From Anseranas semipalmata (lineage: Eukaryota; Chordata; Aves; Anseriformes; Anseranatidae): DNA of 64,000 nucleotides. Under the pieces are notes generated by a model, which was not told the origin of the DNA, searched no databases, and saw only the letters and a program-made list of their open reading frames with translations. Location: the NCBI GenBank assembly GCA_013399115.1, contig VXAA01000092.1, positions 432,381-496,380 on the forward strand, given 5' to 3'. This document shows, one piece after another, positions 32,442 to 44,400 of the stretch; within the stretch, counting starts at the first letter, position 1, and every line of letters starts with the position of its first letter. The position numbers and the translations under genes were made by a program.

Positions 32442-35400
32442 CTGCAAGGCAAGGCATCACCGCTCACAAGCCTGTCACCGAGAAGCGTACGGACAAGGAG
32501 GGGAGAGGAGAACGGGAGCACTGCGGCACGTGGCTGTCGGCTCGGCTCCTGCAGCACATCACACGGGTGGGAAAAAGGAGCGGCCGTGGCCGCCTCTGCC
32601 ACTTATGGCACGTGTCAGGGCCAACACGGGACATAAGCAGGGGACACTGGTCCCCAGCACGATCTGGGGCTCGAGTTTATTTTAGTGCAAGAGTTGTTCT
32701 TTGGGCCACTGGGACAGGGCAAGTGGCAACCACCCCAGAAGCAAACCGCCTGAAGCAAGGCAAGGAGCTGAGAAGCAGTGCAGCACCCCTGCTGGGGGAA
32801 GCCACGCTCTTCAAGGGAAGTGATTGCCAAAGGACTTTTTGCTCCCTCGCAAGCCATAGGAGAGAAGGAATAAATACTTGGCCTGGGTTTCACACATTCT
32901 TCTGCAAAACATCAGGAGAAAAGGTGCTCATGTGCCAGAGGCAGATCGGTGGAACAACCTCTGTGAGCGCTCCCCAAGCGCGCTGACCACTGCCTGGGAC
33001 AGGCTCTAGCAGACCCTAAGAGCAGCATCTCCAAAACCATTTCCTAATGCTGTTACATCTGGAATGTGATAGAACCCAACCACAAATAAATCAGATGTAA
33101 AAGCTGCATGCACACAAATGTTTCTTCATTATTGTTTTCTAAGGTGAAATGATTTTATCCAGCTGCTGATCTGAGACAATGGTAGCCTTTCCCTGCTTCA
33201 CCCAAAACACAGTGGTTTCTACTCGCTTATTCTGGGGTCAAAACAAATTTGTGGAACATCCTTGCAGTGCAACTCTTAATTGGCCAGGCCCATAAACCAT
33301 TTACTTTAAAATAAAAAAAAAGGCCTGGGAGGGCAGGTTGGTTACAGATCCCTCGCTTTGAGCTCAGTCCAGCTCCTATCAGCTTAGACAGGAACTGGAC
33401 CAAGCTTTTAACAAGAGACTCCAACCATGGTCCATGCCCGTAACCCCAGGGATGCCAGCTAGGTGATCACTGGGGTCAACCTCAAGTGCCAACGGGGATT
33501 TTACCATTTTCCAAGCATTATCCCCCAGCCAAGCTGACCTTCCAAAAGACTGCAGAGGCTTTTGTCCTGTATCACAGGTGGCTGAGAGAGGAGAAGACCT
33601 AATGGGTGCACAGGCGTCATGGCAAGCCCTGCCCTTGAAGCATGCCGTATCCCCGCGTCTCCCACCTTGAGATGTGGCACCCGCAGGTGACGCCCGGCAC
33701 TGGTGTCCCTTGCTAAGCTGCGCTGCCCAAATCCACTGGGACCCTTGAGAAAGGTGCTGCTGCAGCCACCTGGATGCCACTGGTCAGGGAGAGGCAGTTA
33801 GAAAGGAGGCAGAAATGGCCAGAAATGGATCAGTAAAAGAGCTAGAGGCAGAAAACATGTAAAACTGGCTTCTGCTGGCAGGGCCAGAGGGTTTGACGGT
33901 GCTGCTGGACACAGTGCAAGGAAAGGTGTTTGCAAAGGTCAGCTTCTGAGGAATGGGAGCGTGTCATGATCACAGCTCATTTTGCAGCCAGTGGTGCACT
34001 GAAACGTCAAGCCTGTTGCACACTGTAAGAAATATCGTTAATTCACTTGATCTGCTGGATCTGAGGGAAGCAAGACCAGGCCAACTCTTCCCATAGCAGA
34101 GAGCTCGGTGAAAGCGCAACAGAAAGTATGCTAGCACCAGGAGAGCAATGCGTTTGGCTCTGTTTAAACAGCTTTGGAAAGAACAGGGAAGAAAGGGGGA
34201 GGAAGAGAGGATTTTTTTCCAAACTTCTAAAAAATTTTTCTTTAATTGGCTGGGGATTCAGCTTCGGAAAGAAAATGAATTACAAAACAAAGGAATGAAA
34301 AGTGCCCTTCCAATTTCCAATTATCCCACAATGCTAACAAACAACTCTGTAAGCTGTCTACTCTCCTGCTCTGCAATTTCTAACCTAGCAGGTTTTTATC
34401 GTGAGCTGCAAGGAGGCGATTGGCCCCGTGGCGATAACACAGCACCAGCAACACCACAGAACCAGTATTTTATACCTCCAGATTGCGGGTGCTATGTGAC
34501 CTCAGATAAGGACATTTACACATCAAACCCTTCCCCGCCTCGCCACGTGCTGTCGGAAGCAGCCGGTACCTTTGTTTTGTTGGCTGGGGCCGATCTCTGC
34601 CTGCTCTTTGATCTCTCCTGGATGGTGTCATTGCAGCTCCGACTCCGTTCCACCTTGGAGGTCAGGTTCCTGAAAAGCAGTTGCACAAACATGTGAGATC
34701 GCTCGTTATCTCGGGAACGACACGCCGAACAGCCCCGGCAGAGGGACGGGCTGGGCCTGACGACAGGACACCCAAAAGCCTGGAGCTGCAGGGACCCCAT
34801 CTCTGTGAACAGAGCCCCAGATCCAGCGGTGGGTGCTTGATGGGAACAGCTGGCTGCTGCCCACCCCGGTGCCAGGACCTCACCCCTGCTCCTCTTCACC
34901 CACATTCCCACTGCTTCGTGGCCACAGTTTGACTTGTGTGGCTGTGCTGCGAGCCAGACCAGACCATTGAAAATGAAGCCATCGACCAAAAGCAGTTGGA
35001 CTAGATGATCTTTGTAGGGCCCTTCCAACTGAACTATGCTATATTACGCAGAAATAGTCTCACCGGGAGGTGGAATTGAGCCATGAGCGCAGCTTGTGGG
35101 GGATGCCCCAGTGCTGAGCTGATGCTGCCCGGGGCTTTGGCCAGGGAAACCTTCAGGTCGAGGAAGCTGAAGCAGCAGCCGGGATGGATACTCTCGACCA
35201 CGGCACCCAAGAGCCCCAGTCTGTGTTCAGGGGCTCCACATTGAACACCCTGACACCTCTACTAATTGTAGCTAATTGAGGTCAGAGCTAATGACAGCAC
35301 TGGAAAGCCCCTGTGCTGCTCGTGTGAGGTCTCACAGATAAGCTGTTTGGGACAGACGCTGTCTCAGCATCTGTGCTGGAGATAGATCCAGCACTCCTGA

Positions 35401-38400
35401 GTTCAACATAAAGAATTCTGTACTTTAATGACTTTCGTAATTTAAATCTACAGTCAGTGATTTTTCTGCATCATGGGATGAACGCTAAATGCATTAACCC
35501 CTGGGATTTTGTAACAGGCAGGAGGTAATCAGACAGACTCTATACTCTACCAGTGCTAAAATTCCAGACAAGTTATTGCTTATTTTGGATTGGAACAACC
35601 ATTTTAATTAAATTCAAAGCATCTCAGGTATGTTTAGAACAACAGCAAGAAGAACAAGATATTTACATCTGTAATGGACATTAATCAGCTTGAATCAAGT
35701 CTCAGCATCTTACCCTTGAAGGAAAGCAAAGGAGTAGGCACTGGTCTTGGAAACGAAAGCTGACCGATGCGTTTGCTTGCCCTGGAATGGTTCTTCATTC
35801 TCAGAATCCGAGAGACGTTCAGGAAACTGAAGTCAATCAAGGAAGAGTTAGCTGACATGCATGACAAAAAGAATCACTTGGAAAATAAAGGTCTTTCTTG
35901 CAAAGGTATACAAGATTCCAAAAGCCCCTGTTGTGATTACACCCAGAGGACATAAACCAAGAATGCAACCTCCCAGCAATGTAAATGCTCCTGCACTCTC
36001 TTCACTGCAACTGTAACAGCTCAGAGGCTGGTTCCAAAAGCATAAATAATGCAAAAGTATGCACACAGCTTCTATGTAGAGCTGTGACTCACTGAAGAAA
36101 GATAATTCAGTGATCAAACACTGGATGGACAGGAAGCTTGAGAAAATCCTACAACAAAAATACTACAGGACATGATTCAGTACCCACATAATCCTCTACC
36201 AGTCCCTAATTCTTAAGAGCGTTTCCTGTGGACTCTCACAACTGAAATGAGAAATAGGCAACACTCAGCATGAGGAATCTGCTGGACTACAGCATCGTAT
36301 AACTATGCTGTAGGAGAGTCACAGAGATATGCTCACAGAAATGCCTATGTGCCTTAAGACCGAGGACACCCAAAGCAGAGCAGGCACCTCTGCAGGTTTA
36401 ACCGATATGTTTGGAAGAGCTGCACCTTCAGTCACCAGTGAAGTGGGCAGAAGGGGAGAAAAACCTCCAGAAGAACATCTGTAGTCGTAACAAACCTTCC
36501 TAGAAGATAGTTCTCATTAGCACAGATCTCCATAAACTGTTAGCTCATATCCTTCAAGGCTACAGAGAATTCAATCCTGGAAAGCATCCAGTGTCAAAGG
36601 AAGAATGGTCTTAAAAAAAGCAACTCTTGCTCCGCGACTGAATCTTAGCAGTAGTTCACCCACCAGTGTCTCTGATGTGGACTGGAAAGTACAAGCTTAC
36701 TTACGCACTCTTGGTTCACTTTGAGCACTAGAGATTCATCTTTTTTCTGCTGTTCTTCCATTTTTCTTTTTCCTACTTCCATATCATCTAGAATGAGCTT
36801 GTGAATCAGATCCTCAGAAGCTTTTTCTTCTTGTAATTTTTCTTCCCTCAGCTAGAAACAATGACAAAAGAGACAGCACAATTGAAATGTCTCAAGTTCC
36901 ACACCTGGTTGTCCAAAAGAGTCTGGCCACACCATTTAATTTTGTGTCTTCATTTTGCTGCTCTGGAGTAGCATTGTTGCCTCCCTCACTAGCAATCATG
37001 GGCAGATTGGTTTGTTTCTACTACTACACAAATAGCACGGATATTATCTTTGCAACACAGCAAAGGCACTGTTAGGTCTAATGTCAAAGTCTTCTCTGCC
37101 ACAGTTTTCTACAATAGAAAGACAAAAGCTTCTGACTGCTCGTAGATAATCATACTGCAAATAGGAATGTGCAAAACAACGCACATATACAACAGCTTGA
37201 TGCAAGCTACGACACTTCCATTTTAGTCTTCAAATGGACTGCAACACGATGCACACAACTCATCAGGTATACAGACAGCATCACCTGAATTCAAATTTCT
37301 TAGTTACAGCAATTCCCATGTTGAAACCCACACACTGTATGGAATCCTGTTGCTTCATGGATGCACTGGGATAGAGAAGATCCAGAGAGATCATCCAACC
37401 CTCTGATGGCCAACTTGAGGCCCAAGGTTATAATTCGGTTTCTACTTCTCGTGTACTTTTAGACATTTTCTCGTTACTTTTCCCACCCTGGCTGGCAGTG
37501 ATTCAAAAAGGCTACAAGGCAATGCCATTTTATCCACATGTGCTGCACTACTGCATTTTACAAACCCGAAGGCTGAGTGAGGAATCCCACAGACCGCCCA
37601 TGGCAGCCGCAGCAGCGTCCAGCTGCACCTCCCATCTGTGTCCTGCACCAAATGCTGGTTTTGCCATGCCTTCTAGACCGTGCCCCTTCCAGTCCCACAC
37701 ACTCCTTTATCTTCCCCAAAGATCCCCTCCCCACTCCCGAGCTTGTGAAGCCAGTAATAAGAAAAGTGGATTCCAGGGAAGTGCAAGCGCTTCCCTTGCT
37801 CTCCGCAGAAAAGCCCAAGCCATCGCGCAGTGACCAAGGTCAACCTTCAGTTTCCAGCAGCTCCTCCTGGCCAGGCTGTGCCTGCGCAGAGCTTTCAGCC
37901 TTCCTGAAACAAAGGGTTATCCCAGCATGGTCGCAGACTCTGATGGCTGATGGGACTTGCTGCTCAGAGCCCACAAAGCCCCTTTTCTCCTCCTTTCCTC
38001 TGCTTCTTCCCGATGAACAAGGTCTGCAGCACGCACATCAGATAACACCATCCGGCCGAGCCTGCCCAGGACAGCATCAGCCACATCTCTCCTCCCTCAT
38101 TGCCCAGCCTGTCTCTCACCTCTCCCTGAACTTCACACTCGCACGAATAATCCACGCGGGTACGTGTACGGACCAGCTCCTCCCTCCTTCCTCCACCCCA
38201 CCTCTGTGAGTAAGTGATCCTCCTCTGCAGCCTGACCTTTGTCTGATGATGGCAGGGCTGTCGTGCCGACTAACCGCGGCTGTGCAGAGCACCGACAGTT
38301 CCCGTTCTGTTCATGCTGAGTGCGGAACCTCAGGTGTTAAGGAGCTGCCCTGCGATCTCCCCCCGTCTTCTCGGTGCTTCCCACTTTCCCACTTTCCTCC

Positions 38401-41400
38401 TTTTCCAGCGCGGACACAGCTAAAAGCACGAGGCTTTCGTGGGCAGCTCGGGTACTCGTCCTACAGCACCGCGCATGAAGAGAGTGGGAGACACTGCGAC
38501 AACTCCTCACTTCCCCAAAAATACTCAGTGTTTTTCTTCCCTGTTGCAGGGGGAAAAAAGAAAAGCATAGACGTGTGAGTGAACCTGCCCTAAAACGTGA
38601 GGAGATAAAGAAAACAGAGTTCACAGTGCATTACACAAACAGCACAGTGTGGTTTTCAGACTAGGAAGGACCCAAATCCTACTGAATCCAAACCCACAGG
38701 GATGAGGGAGAGAGAAGGAGGAGGAGAGAAGGTAGAAATGAGGAAAAAAACATCATTTGGCTGATTGTGGGTGTTTAGCAAATGGTTTCAAAGACAGATT
38801 TTACTTCTGGTTTAGCAATGCTTTACAATGCATCTTTAAATTCCTGATCTATTAATAATCTGAAGCAAGAACTACAACACATCATCTGACTGAGAGAGAT
38901 TATCGCCACATGATTCAGACATGGTGAGTACTCTGCTGCACATTTTGTGAGGTTTCAACAATATTTCTGCGCTTCAAGAGGCCTTCAGGAAGTATCTGAA
39001 AAAAGAGGTCACATCACGGCTTATCGGAAGGATGACTTTTTTGCCCGGCTGAAATCCTACCCAACACTCTGAACCTTCCACATGTATGGAACGAAACTAG
39101 GTGGAAGTCTTCACTTTTTTTCTGACTTACAAAATTATACTCAATTCCCAAATGTAAAGCCACAAGCGTACATAACAACACATAGGAATATTTATGAAAT
39201 TTAGGCAAAGCCGTGGAACAGTCGGAGGTGCAAGCACAAGCTCTGCCGACAGCGAACATGCAAACCCAGGAGGCTCTCCTGGGGAGCAGCCGTTTTACTA
39301 AGGAGGAAAAAAACATTTTAGGGAAAAACCCCTCTTTGATTGTAACGAGTCTATGTACTCTGCTTTGGAGACAAAAGCAAGCAGGTCCCCTAAGCAAGCA
39401 GGTCTGTGTCAGCATCCATGGAAATCCTGCACACAAGACTTGGAGCTGAGTTTCTGTCCACCAGAGGTGGTGCCAACCAGCCCAGCCCACTGCAAACAAA
39501 GCCAAACGCTACTGATGAACCGTACACTAATCTTAAAAACATCATTTTAAGCAGCCTCATGTAGATCGTCTCCCAGAGGATTTAATTACAAAAGCGGCAG
39601 TGCTGTGCTAGGACATGAGGACTGGAAATTGAAACAAGCCAGTGTGAAACTTCTACCCCGGGAGAAGTACCTGATGTTACCTCTGCAGCAGCTCTGAAAC
39701 ACTGGATGCAGCCCCATCAGCTGCTGCCAGCGGTACGGTTATCATGCCGTATTTTAACGTGCCTGTAGCCCTTCCACATATCACATTTGGAACTTAAGGA
39801 AAAAAATGCCGTACAGACCACTGATTAATTTTTAAACGGCAATTCTGCTCGAGAAGTGGCAATTTCAGCACCGCTGTTTGAGAAGTCTGGAACACTCACG
39901 TTTGACCTCCTCTCCTTGCCCCACGAAGCGCTGGGAAGCCGAGATCAGCACACGCCTCGGTAGCAGGTTCCCTACCGACCGCAAGCGGCCGGCCGCTTGG
40001 GACAGAAAGACAGCGCAGCAGGATGAGTTATGTTTGTAGCACACAGAAAGGACATCCTCCTCGGGAAGCACTTAAATACGAGAGCACCAAGCCAGCTGCG
40101 TAAAAGGAAAAATATTCTTGCTATCCTGCGCTTAGGCAGCAAACGCTTCACCTTACTCTGAAAGCCAGGTCACCCCTGATGCTGCGAAAATGACACCACC
40201 AGATTATCCACTTCGAATAAAAAGTCTTTAGTGCGCTACGCCGGTAACTGCCTTGTTTTTGACTGCAAAAGGCTGGGAAGCAGGCCCGGGGCTAGGCTCT
40301 GGAAAACAACTCACGCCTGGGGGACGCGAAAGCTGCTTGAAGGCTCGTCCCTGGGGAGGAAGCCAGAGGGGGCTGTCCCTGTGTCACCGCTGGGGACACC
40401 GCGTGCCTCCGGACAACGAGGGAAGCCCCGTTATACGCCAGCTTCGGTTCCCAAAACCGAGTCCTCTGCATGGGAGATGCTGCCTAATTCAGCTTCCCCA
40501 AACCACAGGCACCAAGAGACACTTCCTTCCGTTAAGCAACAGTCACAATTTTGCCTGGAACAAGGGAAAAGCTGGAGCACATCGTCACTGCCACGCTGTC
40601 AGCATCATCACATTGCCCTTTTCCCTGGGACCCCCCTCCACCTCTTTCCGACAAGGTTCCTATAAAGCCCATTTCTGCTGGGAGGGCAGAGAAACCCCTC
40701 TCCCATCTGTCCGTGAGCAAGAAGGGGAAGCCAGCAGCCAAACAGGAACGAGACAAAACCATCCCCAAAGTGCCAGAAACAAGTTCAAGTATTTCCTTTT
40801 GACGGGCAGGGAAGTGAGAAGTGCTGGCGGTTGTTTGCGTGGCATCTTCTTTCTGAGGTCAAGCAGCAGATGCAAAAACTTCTGCAGCCCGCTGCAGCCG
40901 GACGAGGGCTCGGACTGCTTATCTGAACTCCAGAGCAACGAGGAGCTGGCTCCCAAACCATCGTGGGGAGTTACTGGGAGATTTATACAACCCTGGCAAG
41001 GTCTGCAGTTAACACCTACAGGAAAAGCTTCATGTCTTCTCTCAGGCAAAGTTACCCTGAGTGTACTCACCCTCCAGGTCCCAGTGAAAATAAATTAAAT
41101 GCCAAATACAGTGATGCACGTTCAAGTTAATTAATAAACCAGACTTTTGCCTCTCTGCGCTTAGTCTTGCCCTGCTGCCTAACCCAACTCTTTTTCAACC
41201 AAGTGTCTCAGCATTGCCAGAAGTGCCACCAGCCACAGCGCTCAACACACAAAGCACGCCCATCTGCCTAGCGCAAGTCAGCCGGAGCAGAGGAGCTTCT
41301 ATTTCTTAAAATCAGCTAATGAAGGTCACAATTGGGCAAAGTTATCCTAATGACCTGGCACTGCTAATTCCACACACCGAGAAGCAGAAGAGAAAGCCTT

Positions 41401-44400
41401 TCCCCATTAAATCTGCCTAATTTATGTGTAATTTTAATACAAGTGTTTCCCAGATTAGTTATTTACATTAGATACCACTTAAACAGTATTTTCCTACTTA
41501 GCATCATTCAGTGGACATGGTTATTTTTCCATCGAAACATCAGCTTTCCAACCCTTTCCACTGTTGTTGAGACCTTCAAACAAAAACCCAAAGAAAACTC
41601 ATCAGTGATGAAACCTGCTCCTCCTCCCCAGCAGGCAAGGCTGGACCCATCTCAAAGCAAAACACCATCACGGAGATCAAAGTGCTGCTCCGGCAGGACC
41701 GTGCACGGGTCCAGGTGCAGGACGGGACTGGGGATGTGGGATTTAAGCAAGTTGGAATGGAAACCATTATCTGCTTGCCTACAGCAGTTGTTGCTTTCAC
41801 TATAGTTTCCCACTTAAAAAGCAGCCAGCTTCCACAAATGACTAGCCACTGGAGGCATGCAATGATTTAGATTCAAACAATCCCTATTTTAAATGTAGAA
41901 AATATTTTCCCAGACTTTAATTCCAAAACAGCTGAAAAGCTGTTTTTCCCCTCTTATTTTTTGTCTTTAAATAACATCTTTTCTTGCCTAAGAGCAGACA
42001 GAAAGCTCGAGTTTGGAATAGATTGTTAAGGAGAAGGATGTTACGCCAGAAGCAAGAAGGAGCCTCATGCTGCAAAACTCTTTATGGAATTGCATCCACA
42101 AATATGGATGCTCTGGTAAACCCCGCACAACCGAGGGGTTGCATGAAGTCCACCAAGGACAGTCCATCTCCAGGCCCTGGAAGGCAGCCTACGGCAGCAA
42201 AAACTGGCTTCTGCATGCTTGATTGCTGCCAACATCTCCCTGAACTGGCTGAGCAGCGAAAAGGGAAGAAATGGCCTTTGTTACAGAGCAGGAATTAAAA
42301 GCCCTTCAAGCCTCCTCACAGGTACGATGGCATTCCTGCCGGAAATCCAAGTTATTCTGGAAGAAAAACTGTAATTACAGAGTACTGTACCTTCCTTAGC
42401 TGGCTTTCGTATTCTTCTCGAAGTTCCCCCGGTTTGCTTAACTTAATGGGTGCTCTGAATATAAAGTCTGGAAAGAGAAGGAGAGGGAAGCACGTTTTAG
42501 CTCAGGGTGGCTGGGGCTGCCCATCCTTGCTCCTCCGCTGCCCCACCGCCTGCCCAAGAAGTCCTGCAGCGATTTTGCAGCGCGGGACGTTCACACCACG
42601 TCGCTGCTGCCGAAGCTCCGCTGTAACACACGGAGACGTTCAGAGGGTGGCCAAGTGACAGCAGTTTGCTCCCTTGGAGGCTTCCATGCGTCCTCGACAC
42701 GCATAAGGCTGCCAGAGGAGCACGGGGAGGATGCAAACAGGGAGGTCAGGTAACAGCCCCCAGGGTGTCACAGGGATCTGAGTGCTGGAATAAAAGCAGG
42801 CATTAAAATCCCCCCAGCAAATGGTGTCGGTAACGCAGGCAGCGAGCTCATCCGCAGCACACAACCAAGGTATTGGCTTTTCCCAGCAGGGATACACGCG
42901 GCAGCTGCCCCATACAGCTGGTCCAGGGAGGGTTGTTCCTCCCCAAACAGCAGCACGTTGGCCCCACGGGATGAATTCCCCGCAGGAAAGTGGCTGCTGC
43001 CCCTCCGGGCACCTCTGGTTTCGCTGCAATTCGCTTGTTTTGCTATCAAACCCCTTGGCACGCGTTTGCCTGCCAGCCTCATACCCGCACCCCAACGCAG
43101 CCCAGGGTGGATGGCACAGGAGAAAGGCTGATGAAAGTCCTGTTTGCAGCTGTTTTGCTTTTAAATTCACCAGCAAAACCCCTAGAGCTGAACCCCACAC
43201 ACAGCAGCGACAGACCGGGAGCGCCGCCATCACTCGAATTTATCAAATCACATGGTATTTCTGTAAGGTTTGCTTGCTTCGAAGGGGAATAAATCTCCTG
43301 CAGTGGAATACAGACTAACAGGCCGTTTCGTTTCTAAAAAAGCTGCTGCTCCATCTTGCAAGAGCTAGGAAATAAAGGAAAGCGCTCTCCCGGTGCCACC
43401 GGGCGATGACGGCTCCGAGCGGCGGCGGTGCCGTGTTCCTGGTTGTGCCGGCAGCTCCGTGTGTGCCCGTGCTGGAAAACAGTCACAAGCTTCGTCAGTC
43501 ATGGCCTCGAGCTCCCTGTGCACGTTATCAGGTTTAATTTCCGTCTGCAATGCGCCTGCAGCAACCTTCAGCTCCTGCTGAGTGCTTCGGGCTCGTCTCA
43601 GACCTCATTTTCACCGCTAAAAGGTGCGTTTTCACCCTCCAGGGTAATAAAAGCATATGAGTTAACCCGAGGGAGCCAGGCAGCAATAAAGGCAAGCCGT
43701 GTCAACTGTTTCACGGCTCGCATCGGCTTACCATGCCAGAAGAGATCTTAAATAACAAAACATTTATAAAGTTGTGCTGGTTTAGGTAAAGTGGTCAGGC
43801 GCAGGCAATTTTACCTACAGCACCTTTACGCAGCAACTGGCACACTTTGTAGACGTGTCAAAAAAAGACAGAGACCCCAGATTTCTAATTGCATAAAGAC
43901 ACCGAACCATACGTGGCATGACTGCACACCTGTGTGATGCTGCACGGAGGCTGCATCCTCCCTGCCAGCCCCAAATCCACTGCAGGTTTCTTCTGCATGT
44001 GACTGCGATCACCTGTCAGATTTTTTACGCTAAGGTTTAATGTTGTGATGCGCTCAGATATGAAGGGTTTAGGAACAGTGGTACGTTCCCACCCCTCTTA
44101 TTTTTATAAACTCAAAAAGAGCCCGTTACAGCATGGCACGATGAGTACATCACCATTCCCCTGGAACCTCTTTCCCACATCTCCCTCCTTGGCCCCACAA
44201 ACACCCCCCGTGTCCTCGCCCTCTGCTTTGTCACTCGCTGCATCCTAATTTTGGGTGCCAAACCACAACCGGGGCCAGGCGAGGCTGCTCTCTGCTCCCC
44301 TGCATGCTGCCGCTCAGGAGAACAACGGAAATGGGTAAAAGGCTGAAGCAACTGCTCTTTGCTCGGTTTTGCAGCAAAATTCCCGCTCGCTCCTTCTCTC

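Noticed and set aside
35767..35955. Plus-strand 62-codon frame with a coiled-coil look ([20 protein letters not shown])
   Set aside because: It overlaps RNF169 exon 4 on the opposite strand, which fits in phase and by sequence. The coiled-coil look is a by-product.
37340..37440. Possible CR1-like remnant (ATCCAGAGAGATCATCCAAC)
   Set aside because: Only one short phrase resembles a CR1 3' region and no tail or neighbouring blocks follow.
40253..41098. 281-codon plus-strand frame in RNF169 intron 2
   Set aside because: It shows no domain, low complexity and no splice or promoter context.
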